Below are positions 9,128 through 18,861 of a stretch of DNA of 64,000 bases, one piece after another; position 1 is the stretch's first letter; each line of letters starts with the position of its first letter. Under the pieces are notes generated by a model. That model had not been told where the DNA came from and ran no database searches. It saw only the letters and a list, made by a program, of their open reading frames with translations. The translations under genes were made by a program, and so were the position numbers. The stretch spans positions 310,001-374,000 of the forward strand of contig JACKDF010000003.1 in the NCBI GenBank assembly GCA_020633655.1, given 5' to 3'. Source of the stretch: Deferribacteres bacterium (lineage in GTDB: Bacteria; Zhuqueibacterota; Zhuqueibacteria; Zhuqueibacterales; Geothermadaptataceae).

Positions 9128-12100
9128 TCACTTAATAATCGCAAATTTGTCAACATGGGTACCAAGCCCTTTCCCATCAACATGGTAAATATAGAGGCCC
9201 GGTGCAACATCCAGATTATCTTTCGTTCGTAAGTCCCAGGCTACAAAACCATCATTTGAACCATCGTGATAAAGCGTTTGAACAAGTTCGCCCCGGATAG
9301 TATATATTCGTATCGTACACTCAGCCGGTAATCCACGAAATTCCAAACGCCGCACTCCCCTGCCGGATATGGCAAAACGTTCTTCTTCAAAACTGGCTGA
9401 TCCAACATAGGGATTTGGGACAACATACGGTTTTTGCTTAAACGCTTCTTTTGCCATTTGATCGTCGATATACTGAGATTTTGAGGAAAACTGGTAGATA
9501 TCATCTGTTCCCAGGGGCAGGTTTATATACACGTTGTATTCATCACCCGGTTCCGGTGGTTGGATTTCACCTCTCGCGCTCTGCCCTGTTGTATCGATGA
9601 CCACACGCCATGTGACCTGTGCACGTGTGGGTAATTTTGGATCGTACGTAATAACATCGATGTATTCCGAAGGATAAGGCTGGCTCAATGTTCCGTCTTC
9701 ATCCAAATCTCTGAAGCGAAATTTTAGCCTTAAATCTTCATTTTCACCATGCGCCACCACACGAAACTTCGCTGGCCGGGCAGGCAATCCAATTGCTCCG
9801 AGAGATGTATCTACGTAAGCATCGCTAAATGTGATCGTAATATCATCCGGATATCCAGGTCTTCGGAAATTAATTGGTAAAAGGTATTGATAGGATACAG
9901 CAAATTTTACATTAGTCGCGCTCGTCGATGTAAACCCACTACGAACCGTATCCACCGAGATTGTTTTGGGTGTTGTTACAATGGGCAATAAACCGGAAGC
10001 GACTTGGCCAATCCCCTGACCATCCAAATCATAGCCATTTGTGAACAGTACTTCCCCTGTGGTTACATCATGAAAATCAAAAACATGGGCTCGAATGCTG
10101 TCTGGCGAAGTTGAACGGAAAGTGATGTTAAATTGATGATCATCTGGAACGATGTCTGAATTGACAACAACAACTTCAACACTGCCCACGCCATTACCTT
10201 CTATTTTTGTCACATTGGATGTGGTAGCAGGAACAAAGCCGCTTACTTTAGGATTGGGCCGAACAGCCACGACATTTTTTGGTAAAATTGTTCCACCGCG
10301 AGGGGTGCGGGAAACGGCGATAGCGTTTTCCGACGGATAGAATTCAAGGGAATCCGAACCATGGTCGTAGGAGGTGACTGCGTAGTAATAAAGTTGCCCA
10401 TTTTGTACAGTGGTATCTGTAAAAGTATGCATTAAACCGCTGTCTTTGCCCAGATAATACGCAACTCCTTCGACAATAATATTCGAGAAACCTTTCCTCC
10501 CATTCACTAAATCAAATTGCGCAATCGGACGCCCATTGCCGATGGGTCCTGTGCCACGAGCTGTGCTAATAACGCGCGGATCACGAAATTCAGGATCCGT
10601 TGCCCGATAAATCCGGTAACCTTCGAAATCGTTAAGTAATGTTACAGGATCGGATCCACGTTCGGAAAGATCATCCCAGGACAAGCGAATAAATCCATCT
10701 CCAGTTTGCGCCGTGAGTGTTGGTAACTCCGGCGGAGTCGCAAATTGATAATTGGCATTGTAGATTCTTTGAACCGTACGTACCGTATTCCGTAATTCAT
10801 CGAGATCAGCTCCATAGGCAAGTGCCAGGCTGAATCGTTCAGTTTTGCCGGCCTGCAATGTAAATGGGCCGGATGCAAAGAGGAATCCAATATTGTAATT
10901 GAGCGCTTCTCCTTCATCAAAGCGATCGTCTGGATTGAAAGCGGTGAATTGATCATAAAGACGGTGTGGCCAATCTTCCCCGGAACTAAAGAATACGATG
11001 TTATCAACCTCAGTACTAGGGTTGCCCTGACCTGCACGGATACGGTTCAATTTAAAGCCGGTTAAACCGATTTGATCGGATTCGTGCAAATCGGTACGGT
11101 CAAAGTTCGTTTCACCGGCAGTTGGTATTCCATCATTCTCGCCTGAATCCATAGTGCCGAATAAACCATCGCCTCCGGCATCATGCAATTGAGCGACCCA
11201 GTCGAGGTCTTCATCTCCCGTCCACCATTCACCAGCACGGAATGCAGGCCGTCCTTCCAATGGGCCAAACTGGGCCTCAAACAGGCCAATATCATAATTT
11301 GCCTCAACATAAGCACGAATTGCATCCTGCCCTTCGATGAGCATGCCCGGCCCTCCGTCACGCACTTCGTTGGTAATTCCATCTTCATCATTGTCAATAT
11401 CGTCGAGGAATTTACCCGGGGTTTCAAGATAGGCATAACCCAAATATCCTGTAATCCCACAAGCGCTGTTTAAATCTCGCCCATGTCCGAATTTATCCCA
11501 GGTATAGACCAAATCAAGTCCCTGGGAATCATCGTAAAAGGCATTATCGTCGTCCGATTCGGCAATTCCATCGCAGGAAATAGCCGAACCGCCAACTCCT
11601 GAGTCAAAATATAAGCCAAATATAACATTTTCATTGTAGGACACTGTGCCTTCATCGGTAATATCATAATGCCAGAAGATTACATTGCTAGCCTGGGGAT
11701 TCGCCCATTGAAAGCCACGTACCTCGATGCGCAGACCAAGTCCGCGGCGAGTGGAATCCCTCGTATCCGGATAATATTTCCATGCATCGTAATAATCATC
11801 ATCCATGACAGTGAAACTTTCCTGGTCGGCATTTGGACGCTTGCCAAAATAACCGTTCCAGCTTCCTCCCCATCCCGGATCGTCGATATCGGAAACTTTA
11901 TCCGGCCAATAATCTGGCCATGTACGTGGATCATAGCTAACGGCAGGTGACCGTCCTTCGTTAATCCCGGGATCTGCCTGGAAATAACCCGGACGAGGTT
12001 CAAAACGCATGACGCGGTTTGCAAGGGGACTCGTTTGCTGCCGCTCACGATAACCGGTTTCCATAATATAAGCAGGCGTTCCATCCGTCTGCTCAATTCG

Positions 12101-12391
12101 CGCAAGCACAAAGGGCGTAATGCCGTCGCTGTAATTCATTCCACCGCCTTTTGGGACTTCAACGGAGTGAAATACACTGAGATCAACATTGATCGGGTCT
12201 GCGGGATAACCACCAACCATTCCGTAATTAATAAATTGTGTGCGAATATTTGCCGCATCGTGGTATCCTGTACGCTCTGCATCGATTTGTCCACGCATTT
12301 CTTTCGGTACAACAGGTTGAAGCTGCGAATAAAGTTGCCCCGAACATAAAAGGATGAACAGAAAGAAAAGATAAATTTTATTCAATTTCAT
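9128..12391 (-). CDS. Large secreted protein with fibronectin-type region and C-terminal sorting domain
   Basis: The start is ATG 12391, with GGAG eight bases upstream; a GTG nine bases earlier is less likely. The first 22 residues (MKLNKIYLFFLFILLCSGQL) are a signal peptide. The long N-terminal region of about 550 residues is rich in Asp, Gly and aromatics and includes acidic calcium-loop-like stretches (DNDEDGITNE). A fibronectin type III-like domain follows (PELPTLTAQTGDGFIRLSWD) and then further sandwich domains. The last 80 residues, ending GTHVDKFAIIK, resemble a type IX/Por-type sorting domain. Proteins of this shape accompany TonB receptors in Calditrichota and related genomes; their function is not known. 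It is in an operon with the receptor (12486) and the PorV-like gene and may be the surface lipoprotein-like partner that replaces SusD. Confidence 0.75.
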   Translation of the reverse strand: MKLNKIYLFFLFILLCSGQLYSQLQPVVPKEMRGQIDAERTGYHDAANIRTQFINYGMVGGYPADPINVDLSVFHSVEVPKGGGMNYSDGITPFVLARIEQTDGTPAYIMETGYRERQQTSPLANRVMRFEPRPGYFQADPGINEGRSPAVSYDPRTWPDYWPDKVSDIDDPGWGGSWNGYFGKRPNADQESFTVMDDDYYDAWKYYPDTRDSTRRGLGLRIEVRGFQWANPQASNVIFWHYDITDEGTVSYNENVIFGLYFDSGVGGSAISCDGIAESDDDNAFYDDSQGLDLVYTWDKFGHGRDLNSACGITGYLGYAYLETPGKFLDDIDNDEDGITNEVRDGGPGMLIEGQDAIRAYVEANYDIGLFEAQFGPLEGRPAFRAGEWWTGDEDLDWVAQLHDAGGDGLFGTMDSGENDGIPTAGETNFDRTDLHESDQIGLTGFKLNRIRAGQGNPSTEVDNIVFFSSGEDWPHRLYDQFTAFNPDDRFDEGEALNYNIGFLFASGPFTLQAGKTERFSLALAYGADLDELRNTVRTVQRIYNANYQFATPPELPTLTAQTGDGFIRLSWDDLSERGSDPVTLLNDFEGYRIYRATDPEFRDPRVISTARGTGPIGNGRPIAQFDLVNGRKGFSNIIVEGVAYYLGKDSGLMHTFTDTTVQNGQLYYYAVTSYDHGSDSLEFYPSENAIAVSRTPRGGTILPKNVVAVRPNPKVSGFVPATTSNVTKIEGNGVGSVEVVVVNSDIVPDDHQFNITFRSTSPDSIRAHVFDFHDVTTGEVLFTNGYDLDGQGIGQVASGLLPIVTTPKTISVDTVRSGFTSTSATNVKFAVSYQYLLPINFRRPGYPDDITITFSDAYVDTSLGAIGLPARPAKFRVVAHGENEDLRLKFRFRDLDEDGTLSQPYPSEYIDVITYDPKLPTRAQVTWRVVIDTTGQSARGEIQPPEPGDEYNVYINLPLGTDDIYQFSSKSQYIDDQMAKEAFKQKPYVVPNPYVGSASFEEERFAISGRGVRRLEFRGLPAECTIRIYTIRGELVQTLYHDGSNDGFVAWDLRTKDNLDVAPGLYIYHVDGKGLGTHVDKFAIIK

Positions 12392-12485
12392 AAATGCCAC
12401 TCCACTGCAATCACAGGGTTTGATTTGCCCTGAAAGTTACATGTTTGATTTTCGAGAGAAATGTTCATGTCTAACTGGACATCCA

Positions 12486-15158
12486 TCATAAACCAGAATT
12501 TAAAGTGAAGCCAACTTCAATCCGTCGAGGTGAATAGTACCTGCCAGGATTAGCTAAAGTAGCCAGGCTTGCGTTTGGAGTTAAGGTATAATCCGGGCTG
12601 CCTGTATCAGAAAAAACAAAGCCATTAACAAATCGTGTATCCAGCAGATTATAAGTCCTCACAAAAAGACTCGTATTCAGTCCTGCAATTTTCAGGTATT
12701 TTTCAGCTCGTAAATCAATCAATAAAGAAGATGCTTTTTTCCCGGAATTGCGCTCGAGGCCTGCGCCAAAGCCGCTTCCCAGTTGCGGCGTATATGGCTG
12801 GCCACCAGCATAACGGAAGACGGCGCTAAGCGAAAAATTATCGGGTTCCTGGATTGCCATCGTCGCATTGAGTGTGTGTCTTTGATCCCAGCTTAAGGGT
12901 ATTTGTTCAGGCCGGGGATCTTCCCCTGCAGATGCACGCGTCGCAGTTTCTCGGGGATCGCTGGAATTTCCCTGTGCCCTTTGCCATGTATAATCAAGGG
13001 TTGAACTAAACAATCCAACACGCCGTTGATCAAAAGCGATGGTGAATCCGGTTACATTACCAAAATCAACGTTGGTAAAACGGGCGTATTCCGCGGCAGC
13101 ATAGGTAGAAACAAATTCTACTCCAAGCAGATCACGGATGTCTTTATAGAAGATACTAAAATCAAGGCCAAGAAAATCTGTAAGTGCATGTTTATAGCCA
13201 AATTCATACTGAATTGTGCGTTCCGGTTTTATATCCGGATTGCCAAGAACGCCATAACTTATCCCACCCTCCTGCAGCTCATCGAGCACGGCATAATTTG
13301 CATTGGAAAAAATTTGTCCCAAAGCTGGCATTTGGTAAAAATGCCCGTAGGCAAAAAATACGGCTGCCGTTGAGGATATGGGATGCGAAACACCCAGGCG
13401 AGGCGCAATGGAGGTTTTTTTCGTGGTACCCTGTGGATGCGATTCCGGAGCACCAGAAATTGCATTGGCTGGATTCTGTAAATCACTCGGAATTGTAGCG
13501 CGTGCATCAAAATATTCGAGCCGTGCGCCGGCCCGTACAACCAAATCTTTCCATTCAATTTGATCCTGGCCATAGGCAGCGAATGTATTTGGTTGATATT
13601 CAGAGGCGGGTGAATAATCCGGTGGTTCATTTTCATGGCGAATGATACTTGTACCACCGGTTCCGACGATGTAACCATCGGGTGTACCAAAAGTGATATC
13701 CGAATCCTGCAATTCGACGCCAAATTTGATCTGATGTTCACGGTTAACCTGACTGGTTAAGGAAGCTTTCAGTACCCGGGCATTGGTTTTCTGAATATAA
13801 CGAGTTAAATCGACACCCTGGACGTTCGCTCCAATTTCATATACGATATCGCCGATGGGCGGCCCGGCCGCATCATAGCGTGGATCGTTAAAATCTTCAT
13901 AAACATAATCAGAATAGTCAAAATAGTTGTGGCGCAAACTTAAGGAGTAAAATGTATTTTTCGTTAGAGTGTGGGTAATATCAAGTCCATGAACAACGGA
14001 AACATTCCGCTGTATTGGAGCGCCATCGGGGTTAAATCGAAATGCAAAACTGTATCGTTTGCTTGTAATATTATTGGCAATTGCCTGGTAGCTCAATTCT
14101 AAATTTTCAAATGACCGATTGCTGATTTTTGCTAAACCCGACCATTCATGGGTGTAACTCAGGGGCATTTCTTCATTATCACCAGTTGGTGAAAATACTT
14201 TTGCTTCAAAATCAGCGCGATCTGTTGGTACAAATCGGCGCACAGCCGTTACGTATCCATCATCGATAAATCGCCGGCCACTAAATATGAACCGTGTATC
14301 TGGCAGTCCGGTTGGACCACTTAAACTTATTTGATAGTTTTGTTGCGAAAGAGGTTTAAACTCATCTTCTACGACTCTTTTGCTGTTGGAGAAGACATAA
14401 TCACTTATGAATGCTTCCGCATTCCATTGTAACTTTTCAGTGCCACTCTTGAGTACGGCATTGACGACACCACTCATTGCCTGACCATATTCCGCATCAA
14501 AAGTCCCGCTGATGACCTGTACTTCCTGCAAGAGAGATCGATCGATTCGCAGCGAGGAACTGTTATCAAAGGAATTATTTACAGTGACACCATTTATCTG
14601 ATACTGCACTTCACCGGTTCGACCACCACGAAAATGCCCGTCAACAACACCAGCCTGAAGATTGACGATGTCCTGTAATTCCTGCACAGGTAAATTCTCG
14701 ATATCCTCGTTGGTTACAGTCGCTTTTGAGCTGGTTAAATTCGTTTCAACAATTGGTCGATCCGCAACAATGACAACAGCATCCGCTTCGAGTGCGCTTT
14801 CGACGAGTTGGACATTCTGCGTCGTGGTGTTATCGGAAACGATAAGCACCTTTTCAACGACAACAGTTTTATAACCGATAAAGCTATAATTTACAGTATA
14901 TGTTCCTGGAGGAATATTGAGTATTCGATAATAACCTTCGGCATCTGTTGCCCCTCCCAAAGACGTTCCTGCAATAACCACATTCGAACCTGGCAGAGGT
15001 TGCTGATTATCATCAACCACCTGGCCGGCAAGTTTTCCGGTGGTGCCACCTTGCAAAGTCATCGGTACAACAAGGAGAAGAGCAAAAAGCAAAAGATGGA
15101 TGTTCATTCGGAAAATCTTTTTACACATATCGCAAGTTTGGTCAATTAGCCGGATCAT
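12486..15158 (-). CDS. TonB-dependent outer-membrane receptor with carboxypeptidase-regulatory domain
   Basis: An 890-residue receptor. After a signal sequence (hydrophobic core about residues 18-36, ending QGG) comes a carboxypeptidase-regulatory/CnaB-like domain (GKLAGQVVDDNQQPLPGSNV through GGATDAEGYYRILNIPPGTY, about 40-125). A plug domain follows (VTNEDIENLPVQELQDIVNL, VDGHFRGGRTGEVQYQINGV) and then a 22-strand-type barrel ending YSPRRIEVGFTLNSGL. Such receptors import oligosaccharides or other large ligands using the proton-motive force. No SusD homologue is adjacent. The ATG at 15158 has AAGAG about eight bases upstream; ATGs at residues 11 and 18 are alternatives. It starts 34 bases beyond a strong terminator, so it probably has weaker, read-through or separate expression relative to the CBM9 gene. 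Confidence 0.9.
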   Translation of the reverse strand: MIRLIDQTCDMCKKIFRMNIHLLLFALLLVVPMTLQGGTTGKLAGQVVDDNQQPLPGSNVVIAGTSLGGATDAEGYYRILNIPPGTYTVNYSFIGYKTVVVEKVLIVSDNTTTQNVQLVESALEADAVVIVADRPIVETNLTSSKATVTNEDIENLPVQELQDIVNLQAGVVDGHFRGGRTGEVQYQINGVTVNNSFDNSSSLRIDRSLLQEVQVISGTFDAEYGQAMSGVVNAVLKSGTEKLQWNAEAFISDYVFSNSKRVVEDEFKPLSQQNYQISLSGPTGLPDTRFIFSGRRFIDDGYVTAVRRFVPTDRADFEAKVFSPTGDNEEMPLSYTHEWSGLAKISNRSFENLELSYQAIANNITSKRYSFAFRFNPDGAPIQRNVSVVHGLDITHTLTKNTFYSLSLRHNYFDYSDYVYEDFNDPRYDAAGPPIGDIVYEIGANVQGVDLTRYIQKTNARVLKASLTSQVNREHQIKFGVELQDSDITFGTPDGYIVGTGGTSIIRHENEPPDYSPASEYQPNTFAAYGQDQIEWKDLVVRAGARLEYFDARATIPSDLQNPANAISGAPESHPQGTTKKTSIAPRLGVSHPISSTAAVFFAYGHFYQMPALGQIFSNANYAVLDELQEGGISYGVLGNPDIKPERTIQYEFGYKHALTDFLGLDFSIFYKDIRDLLGVEFVSTYAAAEYARFTNVDFGNVTGFTIAFDQRRVGLFSSTLDYTWQRAQGNSSDPRETATRASAGEDPRPEQIPLSWDQRHTLNATMAIQEPDNFSLSAVFRYAGGQPYTPQLGSGFGAGLERNSGKKASSLLIDLRAEKYLKIAGLNTSLFVRTYNLLDTRFVNGFVFSDTGSPDYTLTPNASLATLANPGRYYSPRRIEVGFTLNSGL

Positions 15159-15182
15159 TTTACATCTCTTTCTGAATTAGTC

Positions 15183-15224
15183 AAAAAAGTCACGGAGCAC
15201 TGCGGTCTACCGCAGTGCTCCGTG
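15183..15224 (-). terminator. Strong rho-independent terminator after the CBM9-repeat gene
   Basis: A perfect 15-bp GC-rich stem (15191-15205 with 15210-15224; CACGGAGCACTGCGG) closes a four-base TCTA loop. On the minus strand it is followed by AC and six T residues (15183-15188). It sits about 20 bases after the stop of the gene at 15246 and 25 bases before the TonB receptor start, so it separates the two and could set their relative expression. Confidence 0.88.
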
Positions 15225-15245
15225 CTAAGGATCATCAATAACTTA

Positions 15246-18200
15246 TTATTTCAGGAGAGTGAATTTCCCATAGACAGTGGAATAGGTTTTCTTGGTAACC
15301 TGGGTTTTCATCTGCAGTCTATAGAAGTAGACCCCGGAGCTTAAATCATGTGCGTCGAAGACGACTTGACGTTTGCCAGTTCCTTGCAGGCCTAGTGGCA
15401 AGTTCGCAACGTTTCTTCCAAGAATATCATAGACTTTCAATGTTACCAGTCCTTCTTCCGGCATTGTAAACACAATACTGGTCGTTGGATTGAATGGGTT
15501 TGGATAGTTACCCACCAGGGAGAATGTTGCTGGCGTGCCAACACCACTGACAGCATCTTCCTCAACACTAACTAAAGTAGAGGCATCCAAAAGAGCCCAT
15601 GCAGGCCCAGCGGCACCGGACGTTTCGCGCATCCACCAGGTACGTGTTCCGTAATTATCAGCGGCATTTTCGAAGTTTTCACCATCGAATAAGGTAGCAC
15701 TGATAAACAAAACACCATCACCGAGTCCTGCAGGATAACCAAATTTGGTTAAATCAAGTGCTAATTCAAATGTATAACCTTCATCCACATCGTTGTAATC
15801 ATTAATTGTGGTATTTGCTTTCATCTGAACAGCAGCTTCACCCCCATGCAATGAGTCAATCAGGAATGGTAAGAATCCACCCATTATGATTTGTCCGTCG
15901 GTATCGAAGCGAAGATCAATATCATGTGCTGTCAGATTGGTCTGGCTTGGATCAATTTCCAAACGATCGTTGATAATAAAACGAATACCGTCCCACTGGT
16001 CATAATTTTCCAGTGACCAAACTGCCTGATCGGTTACATCAACACCGATATAAAGCATATTTTCTTTGAAGAACCATTTGATCGTTGCATTGCCTGGGTC
16101 GAGTACAGCGGCACGAACACCATCAATTTCCGGCTGCCACTGACCACTACGCCATGGACCATTTGCAGGGTAGGAATTGCGCAGTTCTTCATCATCGAAA
16201 CGAATATCAATACCCGAGGCTTCAGCCCAAACATCTTCACTCAAGGCACCATCAATTGTTGGGGCTGCATATTCTTCACCATTGGGAATAATGACTTCCG
16301 GACCTACTTCAGGAACCGCACCGGAAGCATCGGTTACATCCGGACGGGTATAGATACGAACAACATCATAGGATGAAGCATTGCCCCAAGGGCCTTGCCA
16401 CCATGTACGGTTTCCACTAAATTTATTCGCATCTAACGGCCACTGCCAGTCGGCGTCATAAATTGACATGTTGAATTCCATGATTTCGCCATTGGCTTGC
16501 GTGGCATCGTACCCTCTGGGTTCGAGGAAGAAAACAATCTCTGTTGTCCAGCCTTCATCTTCGATGGAGTCGGCATTAGCGAGACCAGTAACTTTTGTTG
16601 CGGCGTTCCATATTTTTGAATTTACGGAATCACGTAGCCCGCCAGCCCAACCAAAGAATCCCGGGTCAGCGCCAATTTCACCGGTTGCTGGATCTGCCCA
16701 TCCTTCTGTTACCCAGCCATAAAAATATTCAAATGGCGGGACTGGACGGTTTGCACTTGAACGATCGCGTAGGTTCATCAGCAAGCCGTCAAAACGGTTA
16801 AACAACCCACCGCCAACGGATTTATCTTTGGCTTCAACGGCCATGTAAAGCGCATTGCCAGAGACTAAAAATTTAACGGTCGCATCAGTAGGATCACTCG
16901 GGGGAGCACCAGCTTCCTGACGCCAGCCACTTCCCGGAATATATTTACCGGATTTACCATACTGCAGATGTACCGATTCGGCACTTGCCCACGCAGCTTC
17001 ATTCAATTCACCGTCAAGGGTGATTGCTTCAGCTGTCTGGCGTGCCCAAATAACATTCGGACGTTCAAGCTCAATCGGCTCTTCCGCGCCCGGAACGTAA
17101 TTAAATGGATCCATATAAGCCCATGCCGGTGCGGAATTTCCAGTGTTTTCACGCATCCACCATACGCGATTACCGTAATTATCAGCAGTATTTACAAAAG
17201 AATCTCCGTCCAGTAAGGTTGCACTGATAAACAGAACACCGTCACCACGACCGGAAGGATAACCCAATTTGGTTAAATCTACAGCCAATTCTATCATAAA
17301 GCCTTCATCAACATCGTTGTAATCATTGATGGTTGTATTTGGCTTCATCATCACACCTAATTCTGCACCCTGAACTGTATCGGCTAACAAAGTTGCCAGA
17401 TAACCAGAAGCCAAAGGTGCCCCTGTCGCGTCGAAATGGACGTCAAGTTGCCGAGCCTCCAATGTGTGGTCGGATCTCAAGGCTTCGCGATCATTGATAA
17501 TGATACGAACGCCATCCCACTGATCGAAGTTATCGATGGCCCAAACAGCCTGGTCACGAACATCCACACCGATATAAAGCATATCACCTTTAAAATACGA
17601 TTTGAAAGTTGCATCAGCAGGATCGAGAACAGCAGCACGTGCACCATCTAATTCTGGCTGCCATTGACCGCTGCGATCGGAGGCTATGGGGCCATAGGAA
17701 TCACGAAGTTCCTCGTCATCAAAGCGCAGATCGAGCCCTTCGACATTTGCCCATACACCTTCGTTGAGATTTCCGTCGATTACAGGATCCGGATAATCTT
17801 CTCCGTTCAACAAAACGACTTCCGGTCCAATGGTCGGAACACCACCTGAATTTACGGTTACATCAGGACGTACATAAATCCGCAAAACATCGTAGGAAGA
17901 GGCATTGCCCCATGGGCCTGTTAGCCACGTACGGTTTGCAGTGAATTTATCCGGATTGTGTGGCCAATGCCAGTCGGAATCATAGATCGAGATATTGAAT
18001 TGTACAACATCACCGTCGGTATTGGTGGCATCATATCCCCGGGCATCCAGGCTAAATGCTATCTCCGTTACCCAGGCTTCATCGAGAATGCTGTCTGCAT
18101 TTGCAAGACCAATCACATGTGTTGCCGCGTTCCAAATTTGTGAATTCACGGAATCACGAGCACCACCAGCCCAACCGAAGAAACCAGGATTCGCGCCAAT

Positions 18201-18671
18201 GGCACCAGTTGCGGTATCAGCCCATGTTTCGGTAACCCATCCATAAAAATACTCAAAGGAACCTGTCGGTTTGTTTCCACTTGAACGGTCGCGTAAATTC
18301 ATCAAGAATCCGTCAAACTCGTTAAACAAACCACCACCAACCGAACTGTCTTTTGCTGTAATTCCCAAGTAAAGCCAGTTGTCAACAACTAAAAATTTAA
18401 TTGTTGCATCTGTTGGATCACTCGGATTTTCACCGCGCTCATCAAAATAGCCACTGCCGGGAATGAGTGCGACATTTTCCGCGTACTGTACACGAATTGA
18501 TTCAGCGCTCGCCCAGGCCGCTTCATCCAGTATGCCGTCAAGCGTAATCGGCGCGCCTTCGGTCGATCTCGCCCACACAACATTGGTTCGTGCAGTTTGT
18601 GCTTGTGCTGGCATTATAAAGCCGACCAGCAGGAGAGCAATTAAGGAAAGTAGAATAAACGTTTTGTGCAT
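15246..18671 (-). CDS. Secreted surface protein with four CBM9-like domains and a C-terminal sorting domain
   Basis: The start is ATG 18671 with GGAGG five bases upstream. A signal peptide ends at AQAQ (about residue 24). The body is an A-B-A'-B' array of four CBM9-like domains (about residues 35-270, 295-515, 550-785 and 815-1030). Each A domain opens with ITLDG and has EYFYGWVTE, GFFGWAGG and WNAAT; each B domain has LRFDDEELR, SGQWQPE and MLYIGVDV. CBM9 modules bind glycan chain ends. The last 80 residues are a type IX-style sorting domain (NYPNPFNPTTSIVF, VYDILGRNV, SSGVYFYRLQ). It is the first gene after the repressor and is followed by a strong terminator, so it is likely made in quantity as a surface glycan-binding protein. 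Which sugar it binds is inferred only from the neighbours. Confidence 0.85.
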   Translation of the reverse strand: MHKTFILLSLIALLLVGFIMPAQAQTARTNVVWARSTEGAPITLDGILDEAAWASAESIRVQYAENVALIPGSGYFDERGENPSDPTDATIKFLVVDNWLYLGITAKDSSVGGGLFNEFDGFLMNLRDRSSGNKPTGSFEYFYGWVTETWADTATGAIGANPGFFGWAGGARDSVNSQIWNAATHVIGLANADSILDEAWVTEIAFSLDARGYDATNTDGDVVQFNISIYDSDWHWPHNPDKFTANRTWLTGPWGNASSYDVLRIYVRPDVTVNSGGVPTIGPEVVLLNGEDYPDPVIDGNLNEGVWANVEGLDLRFDDEELRDSYGPIASDRSGQWQPELDGARAAVLDPADATFKSYFKGDMLYIGVDVRDQAVWAIDNFDQWDGVRIIINDREALRSDHTLEARQLDVHFDATGAPLASGYLATLLADTVQGAELGVMMKPNTTINDYNDVDEGFMIELAVDLTKLGYPSGRGDGVLFISATLLDGDSFVNTADNYGNRVWWMRENTGNSAPAWAYMDPFNYVPGAEEPIELERPNVIWARQTAEAITLDGELNEAAWASAESVHLQYGKSGKYIPGSGWRQEAGAPPSDPTDATVKFLVSGNALYMAVEAKDKSVGGGLFNRFDGLLMNLRDRSSANRPVPPFEYFYGWVTEGWADPATGEIGADPGFFGWAGGLRDSVNSKIWNAATKVTGLANADSIEDEGWTTEIVFFLEPRGYDATQANGEIMEFNMSIYDADWQWPLDANKFSGNRTWWQGPWGNASSYDVVRIYTRPDVTDASGAVPEVGPEVIIPNGEEYAAPTIDGALSEDVWAEASGIDIRFDDEELRNSYPANGPWRSGQWQPEIDGVRAAVLDPGNATIKWFFKENMLYIGVDVTDQAVWSLENYDQWDGIRFIINDRLEIDPSQTNLTAHDIDLRFDTDGQIIMGGFLPFLIDSLHGGEAAVQMKANTTINDYNDVDEGYTFELALDLTKFGYPAGLGDGVLFISATLFDGENFENAADNYGTRTWWMRETSGAAGPAWALLDASTLVSVEEDAVSGVGTPATFSLVGNYPNPFNPTTSIVFTMPEEGLVTLKVYDILGRNVANLPLGLQGTGKRQVVFDAHDLSSGVYFYRLQMKTQVTKKTYSTVYGKFTLLK
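15570..18584 (-). repeat. Intragenic duplication of about 1.5 kb within the CBM9-repeat gene
   Basis: The stretches of about 17085-18584 and 15570-17061 encode two closely similar halves of the same protein. Long blocks are nearly identical in both, for example WGNASSYDV, FFGWAGG, NTTINDYNDVDEG, DGVLFISATL and NAADNYG/NTADNYG. The order of the two CBM9-like units is the same in each half, so the gene arose by tandem duplication of a two-domain block. Confidence 0.85.
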
Positions 18672-18861
18672 TTCTGCCTCCACTTTGAGTTAAGATGAAC
18701 ATAATAGAATTAATGTTTACAACTTTTTATCTATAAATTTAGCACATCATTTACTGGATAAGTCCCTTCACAATTTTTATAATTTGAAAACAAATCCGGA
18801 AAACAAAACATCACATTGAGAATCTAAATAAATAAGTATGAAACTATGGTTGTAAACTATG

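Noticed and set aside
13259..13741. 160-residue minus-strand frame inside the TonB receptor gene
   Set aside because: It lies in another frame of a well supported gene, has no family motif and no ribosome-binding site.
18684..18861. Full LacI operator before the CBM9 gene
   Set aside because: Only TGTAAAC half-sites are present; the second halves match poorly, so I did not call an operator.
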